In this document: positions 39,816 to 63,180 of the stretch, one piece after another
Position numbering within the stretch: position 1 is the first letter of the stretch
Layout: every line of letters starts with the position of its first letter
Assembly (NCBI GenBank): GCA_963693285.1
Contig: OY848927.1
Span: forward strand, 436,501 to 500,500
Reading direction: 5' to 3'
DNA from: Xestospongia muta
Taxonomy: Eukaryota > Porifera > Demospongiae > Haplosclerida > Petrosiidae
DNA: 64,000 bases
Notes under the pieces: generated by a model
Told to the model about the DNA's origin: nothing
Database searches by the model: none
The model's input: only the letters and a program-made list of their open reading frames with translations
Position numbers and translations under genes: made by a program

Positions 39816-42800
39816 ATGACTCGAGTTTTTCTACCTTGTGAGAGCGAGCACTGGCAAGAAGACAAGCGCTATTTTATTCTCCTTTCTCAAGTCAAATCAC
39901 CAAATGAATTCAGGAAACTAGTTGATGAGCATACCTCCATATTATCACAGCAAAAAGCTGATACTCGTCAGGTTTCCTTGTCCCAGAGACTCTCCTGTTT
40001 ACAAGGTCTAGCAGTATTTCTCACTGAGATTGCTACAGATGACGAGAAGGATGTGTTTTTTCAGACAACCTTGTCTTTTATATGTCGTAGTGCATCGTGT
40101 CTCGATGTTCTGGTTCCAGAAGATGGTGTCCCTTTTCTTTGTCAACAAGAAGGTAGAACACCACAAGATATGTATGGTATTTTTATGATGTATCTTTTTA
40201 CTAATTCAGGAGCTGCAGTTTCTTTAGGTTGTAAACTTATCGTTTCATTAAATGCTAATGCTTTCTTATGTACTTTTCCTAATATTCATCCTCTGGGAAA
40301 GGAGCATTACTTTAAACCATTTAGCTTTCAGCGGTTCTTTAAGACTTTTACTTCTGGAGAGTAAGAGATAAGAATGAATACTTTTAATGATTAATCTTCA
40401 TTTGCTAATCATGTGTCCATTGTACTGTCTATGTGTCCATTGTACTGAAGTCATTTTGTTGTCCATTCATCTATATATCATCCACGTGTCCATTATACCA
40501 TCTATGCATCCATTTTACACTTCCTTCATTTGTTTTTTTTTGTAAAGTAAATCAAGACATTCATCACAGACAGCTAAGTTACGCTGTATTCTCAACTATT
40601 TTTATCGACTGTCTACTCGAGAGGAAGATGGTGTACCAGGAACTGTTACCTTTACTAGACAAGTAGGTATAACAAAGCAGCTGTAGTTTATACGGTCCCT
40701 TAAGACTACATTTAAATGTCATTGGAGCACACGTACATAGTGATTATAGTGACTTGTACAGTAATTGAATAAATGTTAAAAATTCAATAATATTCTAAGT
40801 AACTTAATTAATGTATCTATGACATCACTAGTGTTAAACAACAGCTGTATTTTTACATTGAATACGTATCAGGTTTTGTAACAGATCAAGATGTTTGATG
40901 GCTGATAAATATACAATAATTTGTTTATTATTGTATGTTATTAGAGTGTGAATTATGGTATTTTATTAGAGTGTGAATTATTGTATGTTATTAGAGTGTG
41001 AATTATTGTATGTTATTAGAGTGTGAATTATTGTTTATTATCGTATGTTAAATTATTGTTTATTATCATATGTTAAATTATTGTTTATTATCGTATGTTA
41101 AATTATTGTTTATTATCGTATGTTAAATTATTGTTTATTATCGTATGTTAAATTATTGTTTATTATCGTATGTTGAATTATTGTTTATTTTTTTATTATC
41201 AGGTGGTGGACTACGATCAGATGCCGTCCATTCAAGATTGGAGAATGTCTGAGTATCCATTATGTTCTGTCTCAGTAGACAATACTAAAGTTATTGAAGA
41301 CGCTGGTACCAGGACTCTACAGGTATATATATCCCATGAATTATGTTGATTTTTTATATATCTATCCCTTTATAGGTGGATTTTGCAGCAGCTCATATTG
41401 GAGGTGGAGTTTTGGGTGGAGGGCGTGTACAAGAGGAGATTCGTTTCTCAATATGTCCAGAGTTATTGGTCTCAATGTTAATAATGGAAGCAATGGATTC
41501 TAACGAAGCAATTATAATAAATGGTTTTGAAAGATTTTCTAGTTATGAAGGCTATGCTGCTACTCTGAAATTTGGAGGAAATTTTGAAGACCCTTCAGAG
41601 GTATGTATGTTGGTATTACGAAGCCCTACCTAAATAACAATAATAAGTTTATTAACTATTCATAGCTTGTGTACAAAGCCACACCCAAATAATAGTAATA
41701 GTTTATTAATTATTACTTATGTATTTTGCATAAATATTTCTTTTACTCAGAGAGATGTCTACGGTAATCTCAATACCAGTCTAGTAGCCATTAACGCAGT
41801 CAATTTTCAAGGGAAGTTCAAACCTGAGGAACAGTACCATGAAGGAATGGTTCTCCGAGAATTGAACAAGGCATTTGTTGGTTTCTTATGCAAGGATGAA
41901 CGTGGAGATTTAATAATGGATCAAGTGGTATTAAATCAAGGAGAGTATGAAGAGATGGAATCAGAGTTAAATCTAACAGAGTTAAATCTGACAGAGACAG
42001 GTTCTCAGGTTACTGATCCTGATGAAGAAGAGGAGGAAGGTTTACTTGACGAGTCAGGTCTGATGGAATATGCCACTATGTTATCTAGTGATATACTTAC
42101 TGGTGCTATAAAGAACCTATCAACGGTTAAGGAAGATGGTTAGTATACATAGTACATGGACGTGACCTATCTTGTTATTTCAGAAAAGAAAGTTATTGAA
42201 TCTTATGCCAGTGACTTAGTCAGCGATATATTTTCTAGTGTTAAAACATCTCTAGCGCATGATCACTCACCAGCTGGTACTAATAGAACTACAGTACAAA
42301 CACACACTACCTCTACCTCAGAAGTACTTGTAAGTATTATCTCTAGTTGTGCGGTTGCTAGGTTACTGTGCACAGCAATCTAGCATCCACATGGTTGCTA
42401 TGGTTACTACACATTCTTGTAGGAGGAGTCAAGTAGTCGTTCATCCAACTATACTGGTCAACCAATGTTGCCTATTGAATTTGTTGAAAGTGTGGTAGAA
42501 GATGCCGTCAAATCAGGTGTCAAGGAGAGTATCGAGAATCCATCTTCTTTGGCTACAGTGTCAGCTCAACCAGCTGTCATTGATGCACTAGCTGAACAGT
42601 TAACTACCAATGTGTTAGAAGGTATCACAACACAATCTTCTAAAAAGACTAAAGTTGGAAAGAGCTCAACTGGACTGAGTACTGGCAGAAAGGGAGGACC
42701 TCATAAAGGAGGACCTGTTCAAAAGATCAAAGGTCATTCTCGACAGCTCTCTGGTGGACGTCATCTCAAGCCACTCTCCATGACAGGTGGCTCGGATTTG

Positions 42801-43518
42801 CTGGATCCAATGTCCCTCCAGCCTCCTTCATCTCGGATGAGTATAGCTTGGTCTACTACCTCTACTCGAGATGATGATTCTCTACCTCCATCTCCAACAG
42901 AACTAGACAGCTTAGCCCTCCGAATGGTGGGAACAATTGATGAATTCAGCTCAATGTTAGCCGATATTGTTTTAAGAGATGCTATAGCTTTGGCAAAACA
43001 ACCAGAGGATTTAGGACCACATTTAGACTCACATAAAGACGAGACATGTGAAGATAAAGGCTTATCCAAGATTGATACCTTTCTTCACAGCTTACGAGAA
43101 GCTGGTTCACAGTATTCTCTGGATATTGTAAATGAAGGATTACTACCTTTTTCACCACGATGGCACAATATTCAAAAAACTGTGCTTAGACCTGTTGCTA
43201 CGGGTAACTGGGGGTGTGGTGCCTTTAAAGGTGATCCACAGTTGAAGGCATTACTCCAATGGATGGCTGTCTCTTCTTGTGGTCGGCCAGAACTCAAATA
43301 TTTTCCATTTAAAGATGCTAGAGTTGAACAAGTGAGTAAAAAACAATTTATACATAACTCAGTAAACTTCAATCCTTTAGCTAACAGAGGTCGTAAATAA
43401 AATTACAGCTGCCTCTACCACTGTGGGACAACTGTGTTGTCTCATTCTAGACTATTGTTCGAAGAGGATGACAGGAGATACAAGGGAGACTCTTTTTGAC
43501 TATCTCCTCAAAAACTAG
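39816..43518 (+). CDS. PARG: Poly(ADP-ribose) glycohydrolase with large internal insertion
   Basis: Eight exons in frame: 39816-40360, 40548-40662, 41203-41322, 41376-41600, 41751-42138, 42184-42329, 42423-43331, 43381-43518; about 861 residues. PARG removes poly(ADP-ribose) after DNA damage. The catalytic signature reads [17 protein letters not shown] (about residues 268-284, paired glutamates present), followed by [18 protein letters not shown] and [12 protein letters not shown] (about 372-383). The family normally continues directly to [14 protein letters not shown], but here [16 protein letters not shown] only appears at about residue 769. The roughly 385 residues between are acidic and Ser-rich with several amphipathic helices resembling PKA-anchoring motifs (see findings). 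The end ([20 protein letters not shown]) matches the PARG C-terminal helices and needs the GTGAGT donor after 43331; reading through instead gives a stop at 43398. The long N-terminal regulatory region of vertebrate PARG is absent. Confidence 0.93.
40930..41190. repeat. Tandem repeats in PARG intron 2
   Basis: Two adjacent arrays: a unit near 22-23 bases reading ATTGTATGTTATTAGAGTGTGA (about four copies) followed by about six copies of a 25-base unit containing ATTGTTTATTATCGTATGTT. They end about 20 bases before the acceptor of exon 41203-41322. Confidence 0.9.
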
Positions 43519-43624
43519 ATGTACTTTTTGTTTTTGAAAATTAAGAGTTTTTTCTAAAATAAAATTACCAAAAATGAAAAATTGCAAATTTGACACTAAA
43601 TTATTCAATTTGAGAACACCTGTC

Positions 43625-44941
43625 TCATTCCTTTTTCCTTTTATCAGAAGGATCTCGGAAGTGCAAAAATATGCACGAAAAAATGACCACACCCACCATC
43701 ATTGAAAAAGCACTCAGATAATAAGGATAAGCGGAGTTAATAAATCTCTCATATTGAGTATGCTCATATGGTCTCACAGATACTTGTGTAAAACTTTGGA
43801 GATGGGTATAGCCAAGTCGACTGTAGTCCACTTTGAACTGGAACACACCGTAAACATCAGGTAACTCAAACTTTACATAAAATGTACCATCTTTTGTTTT
43901 GTTAAGAAAAGTACGAACAAAAGGATCAATTCGAAAAAATTCCAATTGTACATCAGAACCCTTATAAGGGACCCACTTATCATCGACTAGTTCTTCAATC
44001 TCAATAAAGTAGTAAACAATATCTCGAACAGTATAAGACGAGGGTGGTTCCTCTTCTCCATCTCTGTGATGACGTACCTTTCCACTTTGTAGGACACCCT
44101 TCTCTTTAAAGACCCACTCAGAAAGGGACCTTGCCATAGCTTGATTCCCACTCTGAGCATATCCTTTGGAACCAGCCAGGGATTTTTGAACAGGGGCTGC
44201 AAAATATTCATTACTAAAAAAGTCTATGGAACCACAGAACACTACACGTGCATTGTTTCTAGCTTGAAGACCGGCAATTAACAAAGTACTTTTACCAACA
44301 GCGTGAGGATATTCTGTAATCTCTCGAGAAGGGCTATATGAATAGGACGTAGTATATCCGTTCATTATTTCTAGGACTAAGGGATTGTCTGTATCGGCTA
44401 GGAGACCCAGCCCACGGTATAAAATTGGGTTGGTGTTACTACCAACAATAAGAGGTGAGTTGATAATGTTGGATTTATCTACTACTAAACGAGTGTGGTC
44501 CCCCCGGTCATTAATGTCGTAATTAAGATGATCAATAACAGCTGTTTCTCGCTCATCGGGTTCAATGCCAATTTCTATTGCAAAATCTCTCAAGACGTCA
44601 CCAACTTGGGAGCTAGCAGCAACTAAAATATTGCCTCCCTGGTCTACAAATCCAGTTAGTGATGGTACATCTATGGTTCCTCCAAACTCTTCGACTGATG
44701 GTGCAAATATGATCAAATGATCATATAAGTATTCCCCATATTTGGAAAGAGCAAGGCTTGAATCGTCAGCCATCTTGAAAACCAATTGAAACCCTCTAGA
44801 AGTCAAATCGTCAAAAAATATTGAATGGGTGTCTTTGATTGAAAGATTTTCTAAAAGGATTAAAGTCTTCTTGCCACTTTTAGTGGCCACGGACATGGAA
44901 ATGACAGCCATTATAATTGCAACCCATTTGAACAACGCCAT
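43625..44941 (-). CDS. DDOST: DDOST / OST48 oligosaccharyltransferase 48-kDa subunit
   Basis: A single uninterrupted exon of 438 codons plus stop (human 456 residues). DDOST is an essential ER-membrane subunit of the oligosaccharyltransferase that N-glycosylates nascent proteins. I start at the ATG at 44941: it opens a signal peptide ([20 protein letters not shown]), whereas the 30 residues upstream in the same frame are polar and unlike the family. Then come [63 protein letters not shown] and, near the end, a membrane helix ([20 protein letters not shown]) with a short basic cytosolic tail ending RKKE. All other well-defined genes here except FBXO36 and the Sox CDS have many introns, so the lack of introns is unusual. 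Tail-to-tail with PARG, 106 bases apart; head-to-head with RPB1. Confidence 0.96.
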   Translation of the reverse strand: MALFKWVAIIMAVISMSVATKSGKKTLILLENLSIKDTHSIFFDDLTSRGFQLVFKMADDSSLALSKYGEYLYDHLIIFAPSVEEFGGTIDVPSLTGFVDQGGNILVAASSQVGDVLRDFAIEIGIEPDERETAVIDHLNYDINDRGDHTRLVVDKSNIINSPLIVGSNTNPILYRGLGLLADTDNPLVLEIMNGYTTSYSYSPSREITEYPHAVGKSTLLIAGLQARNNARVVFCGSIDFFSNEYFAAPVQKSLAGSKGYAQSGNQAMARSLSEWVFKEKGVLQSGKVRHHRDGEEEPPSSYTVRDIVYYFIEIEELVDDKWVPYKGSDVQLEFFRIDPFVRTFLNKTKDGTFYVKFELPDVYGVFQFKVDYSRLGYTHLQSFTQVSVRPYEHTQYERFINSAYPYYLSAFSMMVGVVIFSCIFLHFRDPSDKRKKE

Positions 44942-45319
44942 TTTTCTTTTTGTTGGAAGAATTTGTACATGAGGGTTGTAGGAGGTGTAACTGCACATGC
45001 GCACAATAACCAACTCCTCGTGACATACCATATTTGGTTATAAGAGGAAATGATGTAATGGTTAATCAGCAAATGGGTATATAAGGCGAGCAGTTACGGC
45101 AGCAAAAGCAGAACGGCCTTGTGGGCTAAAAGAGGTGGTGAGAAATACCGAAGAGAAGTAATCTCGCTGCCTGTCTAAGTCCACATTGTCACCAGAAGCG
45201 CGAAATCTAGTTTGATATTGACGAATCAGCAAACTACGAAAACGATTGAAACAGTGGTGTGCTGAAAAGAAAGATAGGTGAACAGTTGATTCTCAGTCTT
45301 CAATTTCGAAGAAGACAAG
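44942..45319. promoter_or_regulatory. Divergent region DDOST / RPB1 with TATA box toward RPB1
   Basis: About 380 bases between start codons. GGTATATAAGG at about 45076-45087 is a good TATA box on the plus strand, about 240 bases before the RPB1 ATG, so a TSS near 45110 with a roughly 210-base 5' UTR is expected. No comparable element points toward DDOST. This is the only clear TATA box found among the divergent promoters. Confidence 0.5.
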
Positions 45320-52792
<7,473 letters not shown>

Positions 52793-53208
52793 AGACTGTG
52801 TTATATAAACACAAGTAACCTTTTTGGTTCTATATAATTATTGTCTTTTAATCATTTTTGTTTGTTTTTTGTATTGGTATATTGTTCTCTCTAATCACTT
52901 GAGTCATTTATTTGCAGTGAATGCAAAGAATTGTGTTTATTATAAATATTATCATTTATTGTTAACAGTTGTTTTATAAAACAACATTAGTTTTTGAAAC
53001 ATTGTTATCTGGAATAGCTCCAGTCAACAATAAAAATAGAGTAGAGATATCTCTATCAATGAATATATTAAAATGTTATTTCGCTATTATATATAAAGAT
53101 ATAGTGAAATAATGAAGAGATAGTTATATTATTATTTTATTGTACATTAATTGAGAGTACCTTATAACTATATGGTTCCAGTTAGTGTGATATTTTCTTT
53201 GATATATT
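52793..53208. other. Convergent 3' intergenic region, RPB1 / IFT80
   Basis: About 415 AT-rich bases with both 3' UTRs; AATAAA hexamers on the plus strand near 53030 and a complementary TTTATT near 53137 may be polyadenylation signals for RPB1 and IFT80. No coding potential seen. Confidence 0.5.
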
Positions 53209-58644
<5,436 letters not shown>

Positions 58645-58907
58645 CTTTTCTCCAAATCCCGCCAATAACAAGTAGCCTCAAGATTTGGTTTTGTAAATTG
58701 TATATTATTATGCTGTTGCTATGGATACGCGTATATTTACGATGAATAATTCGTTTACGGTATGTCTCGTGGATTTATATAATCTCAAGTTTTGAATTTT
58801 TACAACACAGCACTGAAGTGGAGAAGGACTCCGGAGAAAGAGGCAGGGTACATCAAACTGGAGTCGTATTGCTGACCATCGTTAACTATTAGCTGGCAGT
58901 AAGAACC
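58645..58907. promoter_or_regulatory. Divergent promoter region, IFT80 / muscleblind
   Basis: About 260 bases between opposite start codons. It contains GTTGCTATGGATACGCG at about 58713-58729; GTTGCTATGG-type sequences resemble half of an X-box bound by RFX factors that drive ciliary genes, but the match is loose. No TATA box in either direction. Confidence 0.35.
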
Positions 58908-61699
58908 ATGGATTCAGAGCAGGTGACAGACTCTGCCATCAGTGCTTGTGATGTTTCTACTAGTACTACTACTAGTGTAGTAACTAGTGATGAAGAAATG
59001 CAACACATTACAACAATCATAACATCGACAATGCCTGCTGATGAAACTTCAGAATCAACAGATGCATCAGTTAACAGTATCGACAGCAGTACAGCTAGTG
59101 TTGTCTCTACTTCATCCACGAAACACACGAGAGACTCATCTTGGCTCGAGCTGGAAGTCTGTAGAGAGTTTGTGCGAGGAGACTGCAGCAGGACTGCAGA
59201 GGAATGTCGCTATGCTCATCCTACAGGCTCAGTGATTGTCAAAGATAGCAAAGTCACTTGTTGTTTTGACTATCTCAAGGTAAGGCTAATATAATATATA
59301 CTGAATCAATTATATGTCATCAATACGTGTGTAATAAAATATAACTGCAATGCATAAACTTAGCCACGTCTTATCAGTTTATCACTTTATCTGTTATGTT
59401 ATTTTTTATTCATAATGCATATCTATGGCTGTGATTGTTAAGAGTATAAAACAAATCTTTGTTAGTCATGTGAGTTTGTGGTTAAATTGAAGTCCAGAGT
59501 GATCATAGCATCACTATTGTAGCATTGTAGTATAGTTCAATTTTTTATCAATGTTCTTAAATAATCTATAGTAATGTAATTGCATTTTTTACTTAGGATC
59601 GATGTTCTCGAGACCATTGCAAATATCTCCATCCTCCTAACGTTATTAAGGACCGACTTGTCATGGCAGGCAAGCAGTATGGCCAGGCAATGGCTGTGTC
59701 ATCAAAACCAATGATGGTATCACCTCTCAGTCCTACACTCCAGCCAGTAAGATACATCCTATCATGTATGAAACCTATTCATATTGTCATCTAACTTGTG
59801 TCTCTTCATTAATTTAGCTACCTGTATCAGGGACTTACTCAGTCTCTCTTCCCTACGTGACAACTTCGACCTCCACAATGGGACATATGGCTCACCCTGA
59901 CACGCACACCTTTACTTTTCCACCTACCCCAAATTTTCCATACATGTCTTCTCAAGTAGAGGTATGCAGAGAGTTTGATGAGGCACTGTGTTCTCATGGA
60001 GAGACCTGTTACTATGCTCATCCAGGTAAGAGGGTGACTCTAGTTAGATAAGGCTTCGGGGTTACTTGTGATGCCAAATTCTAGTATGTGTTGTAATGTT
60101 ATGTCATTAGTGTGTGAGTGTGTGAGTGTATAGCCATTGCCCCTATGATAATTATAATGAAGAACAAATAAATATTACACAATGAACAAGAGTAAGAATA
60201 CTTACAATGTTATATATAATGTGTGAGTATTGGCTCTTCCTGTGTGGGAATAATCTAATATCTATAACAAACTTAATATTATAAGTCTTATTAATCTTTT
60301 GGAATCTTTTCTAAGTTTTTTCCTTAATTATAATAACTAACTAAATGTCCTGTGACCTGAATATGATTAATTATACATTTCTTTTTATAGAATGTTCTAC
60401 ATAATTATTCTTATGCACATAATTGTATCTTATAAACTAGATTATATACTGATCTATGTAACGAAGCATTTTATCATGAATGAAGATGTTATTACAAACG
60501 ATATAGTATATATAGTATACAAGACTATTACATTTAATATATTGAGATGCCACAAAAGGGGTGTACTTCTTTTTACCTTATATGGTACAATAGCTTCATT
60601 GATTATGTTACTCATGACTACCATTGGTACTATGGTCTACCAAGGCAGATAATCACACCCTACTAAAAATTGAAGGAGTGGTATATTCATAGATATAAAA
60701 ACACTATATTTGCCCTTTGTCATTTATGAATATCTTTAATAGGCTACTCAGCAATTTTTTAAATTGTTCCATGTGTTATGCATGTGTGATAGTAATTGGT
60801 AGTAATTGTTACTTGCGTAAAGAGGGCTATGGAATTTGAGTCTCATGACCATCAACCCATCCCACCCATAACTGCTAACTTAGAATATATCATCATGGCT
60901 TATGAATTTGATAGAAAGTAACATGAAGAAAAGGAGACCCCATTTACTATAAAACTAGACCTGTTTGTTACCAGTTTGTTAAGAGGAATGGTTTTTATAT
61001 GTCTATGCAAATACTGTTTTGTGATACTCGTTATATTAATACCATATGTGGTTCTTATCATTTTTATTACAACCTTATTTTAAATTTATTATAAAGACAT
61101 ATTTTAAAGGTTTTAGATATGGTCATTACTTTATTTGTTTGGAATTTTAAGATCACAAGGATTATTATCTTACAGAACCTTACGTCAGAAGAAATAATAA
61201 CAATACAGTCAGCGTCTGTTGGAACTTCATGAAAGGGTTCTGTCGACATCATCAGTGTTGGTTTTATCATCCTCCTCCTCACATTATGACAGCCATGTCA
61301 TTACTAGCTGGAGGGTCCTTAGTCCCTCAGCCTTTCCTTGATCCTATGTTGATACCTTCCTTCACTTCTAAACCTTCATATTCTCCTCAAGTTGGATTAG
61401 GAGGGCCAATCCCATATTGTAAGTGGGAGTAAACTATTTTGATGTATTCATTGGATGTTCTCAGTAATTTTAATTCATAAGCTAATATATAATAATATTT
61501 ATAGCTGTGTGTTATTTATAGCCTATTTATTAAGTACAAAATTTAAATTTTAAATTGTTTACTTATAGTTACTTATGACATACCTCCAATGATGAACCAT
61601 TACTCTCCATCATCTGTTCCCATAACAACCATACCTGTTCCCATTTCTCCGCCCATGGGTTCTCGCGTGTCTACTCTCCCCCAGGCCATTGTCAATTAA
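58908..61699 (+). CDS. MBNL: Muscleblind-like CCCH zinc-finger splicing regulator
   Basis: Five exons in frame: 58908-59279, 59597-59746, 59818-60025, 61176-61418, 61569-61699; about 367 residues. Muscleblind proteins bind YGCY motifs in pre-mRNA to control alternative splicing. The first 80 residues are Ser/Thr-rich and disordered. Then two tandem CCCH pairs: ZnF1 CREFVRGDCSRTAEECRYAH and ZnF2 CFDYLKDRCSRDHCKYLH (about residues 85-140), and after a linker ZnF3 CREFDEALCSHGETCYYAH and ZnF4 CWNFMKGFCRHHQCWFYH (about 225-285). Vertebrate ZnF3 has six residues between its second and third cysteines; here there are five. The tail is Pro/Ser-rich. ZnF3 and ZnF4 are split by a 1.15-kb intron (60026-61175). 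The tandem-pair layout excludes other CCCH families such as Tis11. Confidence 0.94.
60026..61175. other. Muscleblind intron 3, no gene seen
   Basis: A 1.15-kb AT-rich intron between the exons for ZnF3 and ZnF4. An open frame at 60392-60652 is hydrophobic but has no family resemblance and no context, so I do not call it. Confidence 0.6.
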
Positions 61700-62126
61700 A
61701 CAAATCCTCTAGTTATTGTAAAATATATGATGATAGCTTTAATTTCCTGAATGGTATTTTCTCTTTCTGTTTAATTGTTTATGTGATGGTTATTGTGATA
61801 TACATTGAGGTATATAGTTCCTTAATCTATGTGGATTTTGAATTTTCATGTATTTTAGATTGTCACATGATGTTCATGTGTTTTAGTCAACAGGTGTCTT
61901 TTATTCTCTTTCATTACATAGCATGTGATGTTCATGTGACCTTATCATGTACATATGTAATATGAGGCATATGGTTCCTCTATTAATATTATTATTGTAT
62001 TATTTTTTTTAATTTTGTTATTTGTGTTTTTTGTGATCTAATTGTTGGTTATATTAAAATTTATTAGTAAATGGAAAATCATGTAAGTGATATCTGTTTA
62101 CAAATACACGTATACAACAGTAGTGT
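61700..62126. other. Convergent 3' intergenic region, muscleblind / FBXO36
   Basis: About 430 AT-rich bases between opposing stop codons. It contains several TCACATGA/TCATGTGA boxes (about 61864-61942). No coding potential seen. Confidence 0.5.
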
Positions 62127-62819
62127 TCAATCTTTAATCTGTTGAGTAAGAAAGGTGGACGAAAATTCCATTGATTCTGCTCCCTTGTCTCCTTGAACTG
62201 GTGATGTCTGCAATCTTCTTCGGCGAGAAATTTCTTTTTGCAGCTGCAACTTGTTCATGAAGAAGACTTGTTTCCACGTTAATTCCTGGGCTAGAGACTT
62301 TATTTCCAGACTCGGTTGGCCTTGATGGATGATGTAAAGTTTTTCCCAAAGAAGGTTTGAATTACAAATTTCTTGGAAATACTGGTTAACTTGTGAGAGG
62401 TGTATTATTGATTGGAGGTCTAGATACAGTGCTACTGTGATCATTAGAGACTCGGGGAGACTGCTCAAGTGATCATTACAACCTTGCAAAATGCGTTTAA
62501 CTTGTTTGAGTACATGAACACCAAATATGTACTCAATTTCTGACTGTAATGATTTATCATATTTAAAATCTTCGTATGACATGATATTTTCCATTGGTGT
62601 TGGAGGAGGCCCTTGAGAGTTTCTTAAAGTGATTTTCCACTTTCTCCAGACCACTCCCCTTTCTGTGACTAAAATCTGGCAGAAATCTTTCGAGGGAGAT
62701 GGTACTTGAGCAGTAGCTTCAAATAGTTTTTGAGCACGTGTGACTGTCTTTTTCCATAATAAAACATCTGCAATTGGCTGGGAATCATTGGTAGAGTCAT
62801 GACCCAAAGAACTAGCCAT
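62127..62819 (-). CDS. FBXO36: F-box only protein 36
   Basis: Single-exon gene. Starting at the ATG at 62819 gives about 230 residues (human 188); an upstream in-frame ATG at 62876 would add 19. F-box proteins recruit substrates to SCF ubiquitin ligases through Skp1; FBXO36 has no well-known substrate. The family pattern is clear: SPSKDFCQILVTERGVVWRKWKITLR (PPSKDYYQLLVT...WWKISLR in human), IEYIFGVHVLKQV, then the F-box from about LSSLPESLMITVALYLDLQS through NSNLLWEKLY, and ELTWKQVFFMNKLQLQKEI near the end (GWRQLFFTNKLQLQRQL). The N-terminal 40 and C-terminal 30 residues are extra. Head-to-head with the unrecognised gene at the right edge. Confidence 0.88.
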   Translation of the reverse strand: MASSLGHDSTNDSQPIADVLLWKKTVTRAQKLFEATAQVPSPSKDFCQILVTERGVVWRKWKITLRNSQGPPPTPMENIMSYEDFKYDKSLQSEIEYIFGVHVLKQVKRILQGCNDHLSSLPESLMITVALYLDLQSIIHLSQVNQYFQEICNSNLLWEKLYIIHQGQPSLEIKSLAQELTWKQVFFMNKLQLQKEISRRRRLQTSPVQGDKGAESMEFSSTFLTQQIKD

Positions 62820-63180
62820 TTTGCTGAGCTGCAGGCTGCAGCTGGGGGGGCGAAACAGATTAGATCCAAGATCCAAGAATCCAAACCCAACCCGTTTCTA
62901 ATTTTGGAATTTCAGATTAGTAAGTTTGAAATTTGAAAGAGTTTTGCGCATGCTCTGTATCTGCGGCGAAAATTGAAAAAGAGGGTGTGTAAACACTGCT
63001 GTGGGCGTGGCACAGGGAGGCGTTTGCTTGGTTACAGTGTTCGTCAGTTATTGTAACCACAACAAAATAGAAAATATTCAGACGAAATTAAGCACTTTCC
63101 TAGTGTGAAAGACGCAAATTAGGTCACTATAGTTAGCTAAGTGTGTAATCTTCGTGTTCAAAGCTGTGAGCGGATGGCTA
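62820..63180. promoter_or_regulatory. Divergent region, FBXO36 / right-edge gene
   Basis: About 360 bases between the FBXO36 ATG and the proposed ATG of the next gene. It is relatively GC-rich for the window, with a GTGGGCGTGGC box at about 63000-63010 (GC/CACCC type). No TATA box seen. Confidence 0.35.

Noticed and set aside
43332..43400. PARG ending at 43400
   Set aside because: The GTGAGT donor after 43331 joins to 43381 and restores the conserved PARG C-terminal helices.
44942..45031. N-terminal extension of DDOST by 30 residues from the upstream ATG
   Set aside because: The extension is polar and would bury the signal peptide; the ATG at 44941 gives a standard start.
45090..45310. Possible structured non-coding RNA upstream of RPB1
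   Set aside because: The segment is fairly GC-rich and follows a TATA box, but I could find no snRNA or tRNA signature; it is most simply the RPB1 5' UTR.
60392..60652. 86-codon frame inside the muscleblind intron
   Set aside because: No domain and no supporting signals; judged chance.
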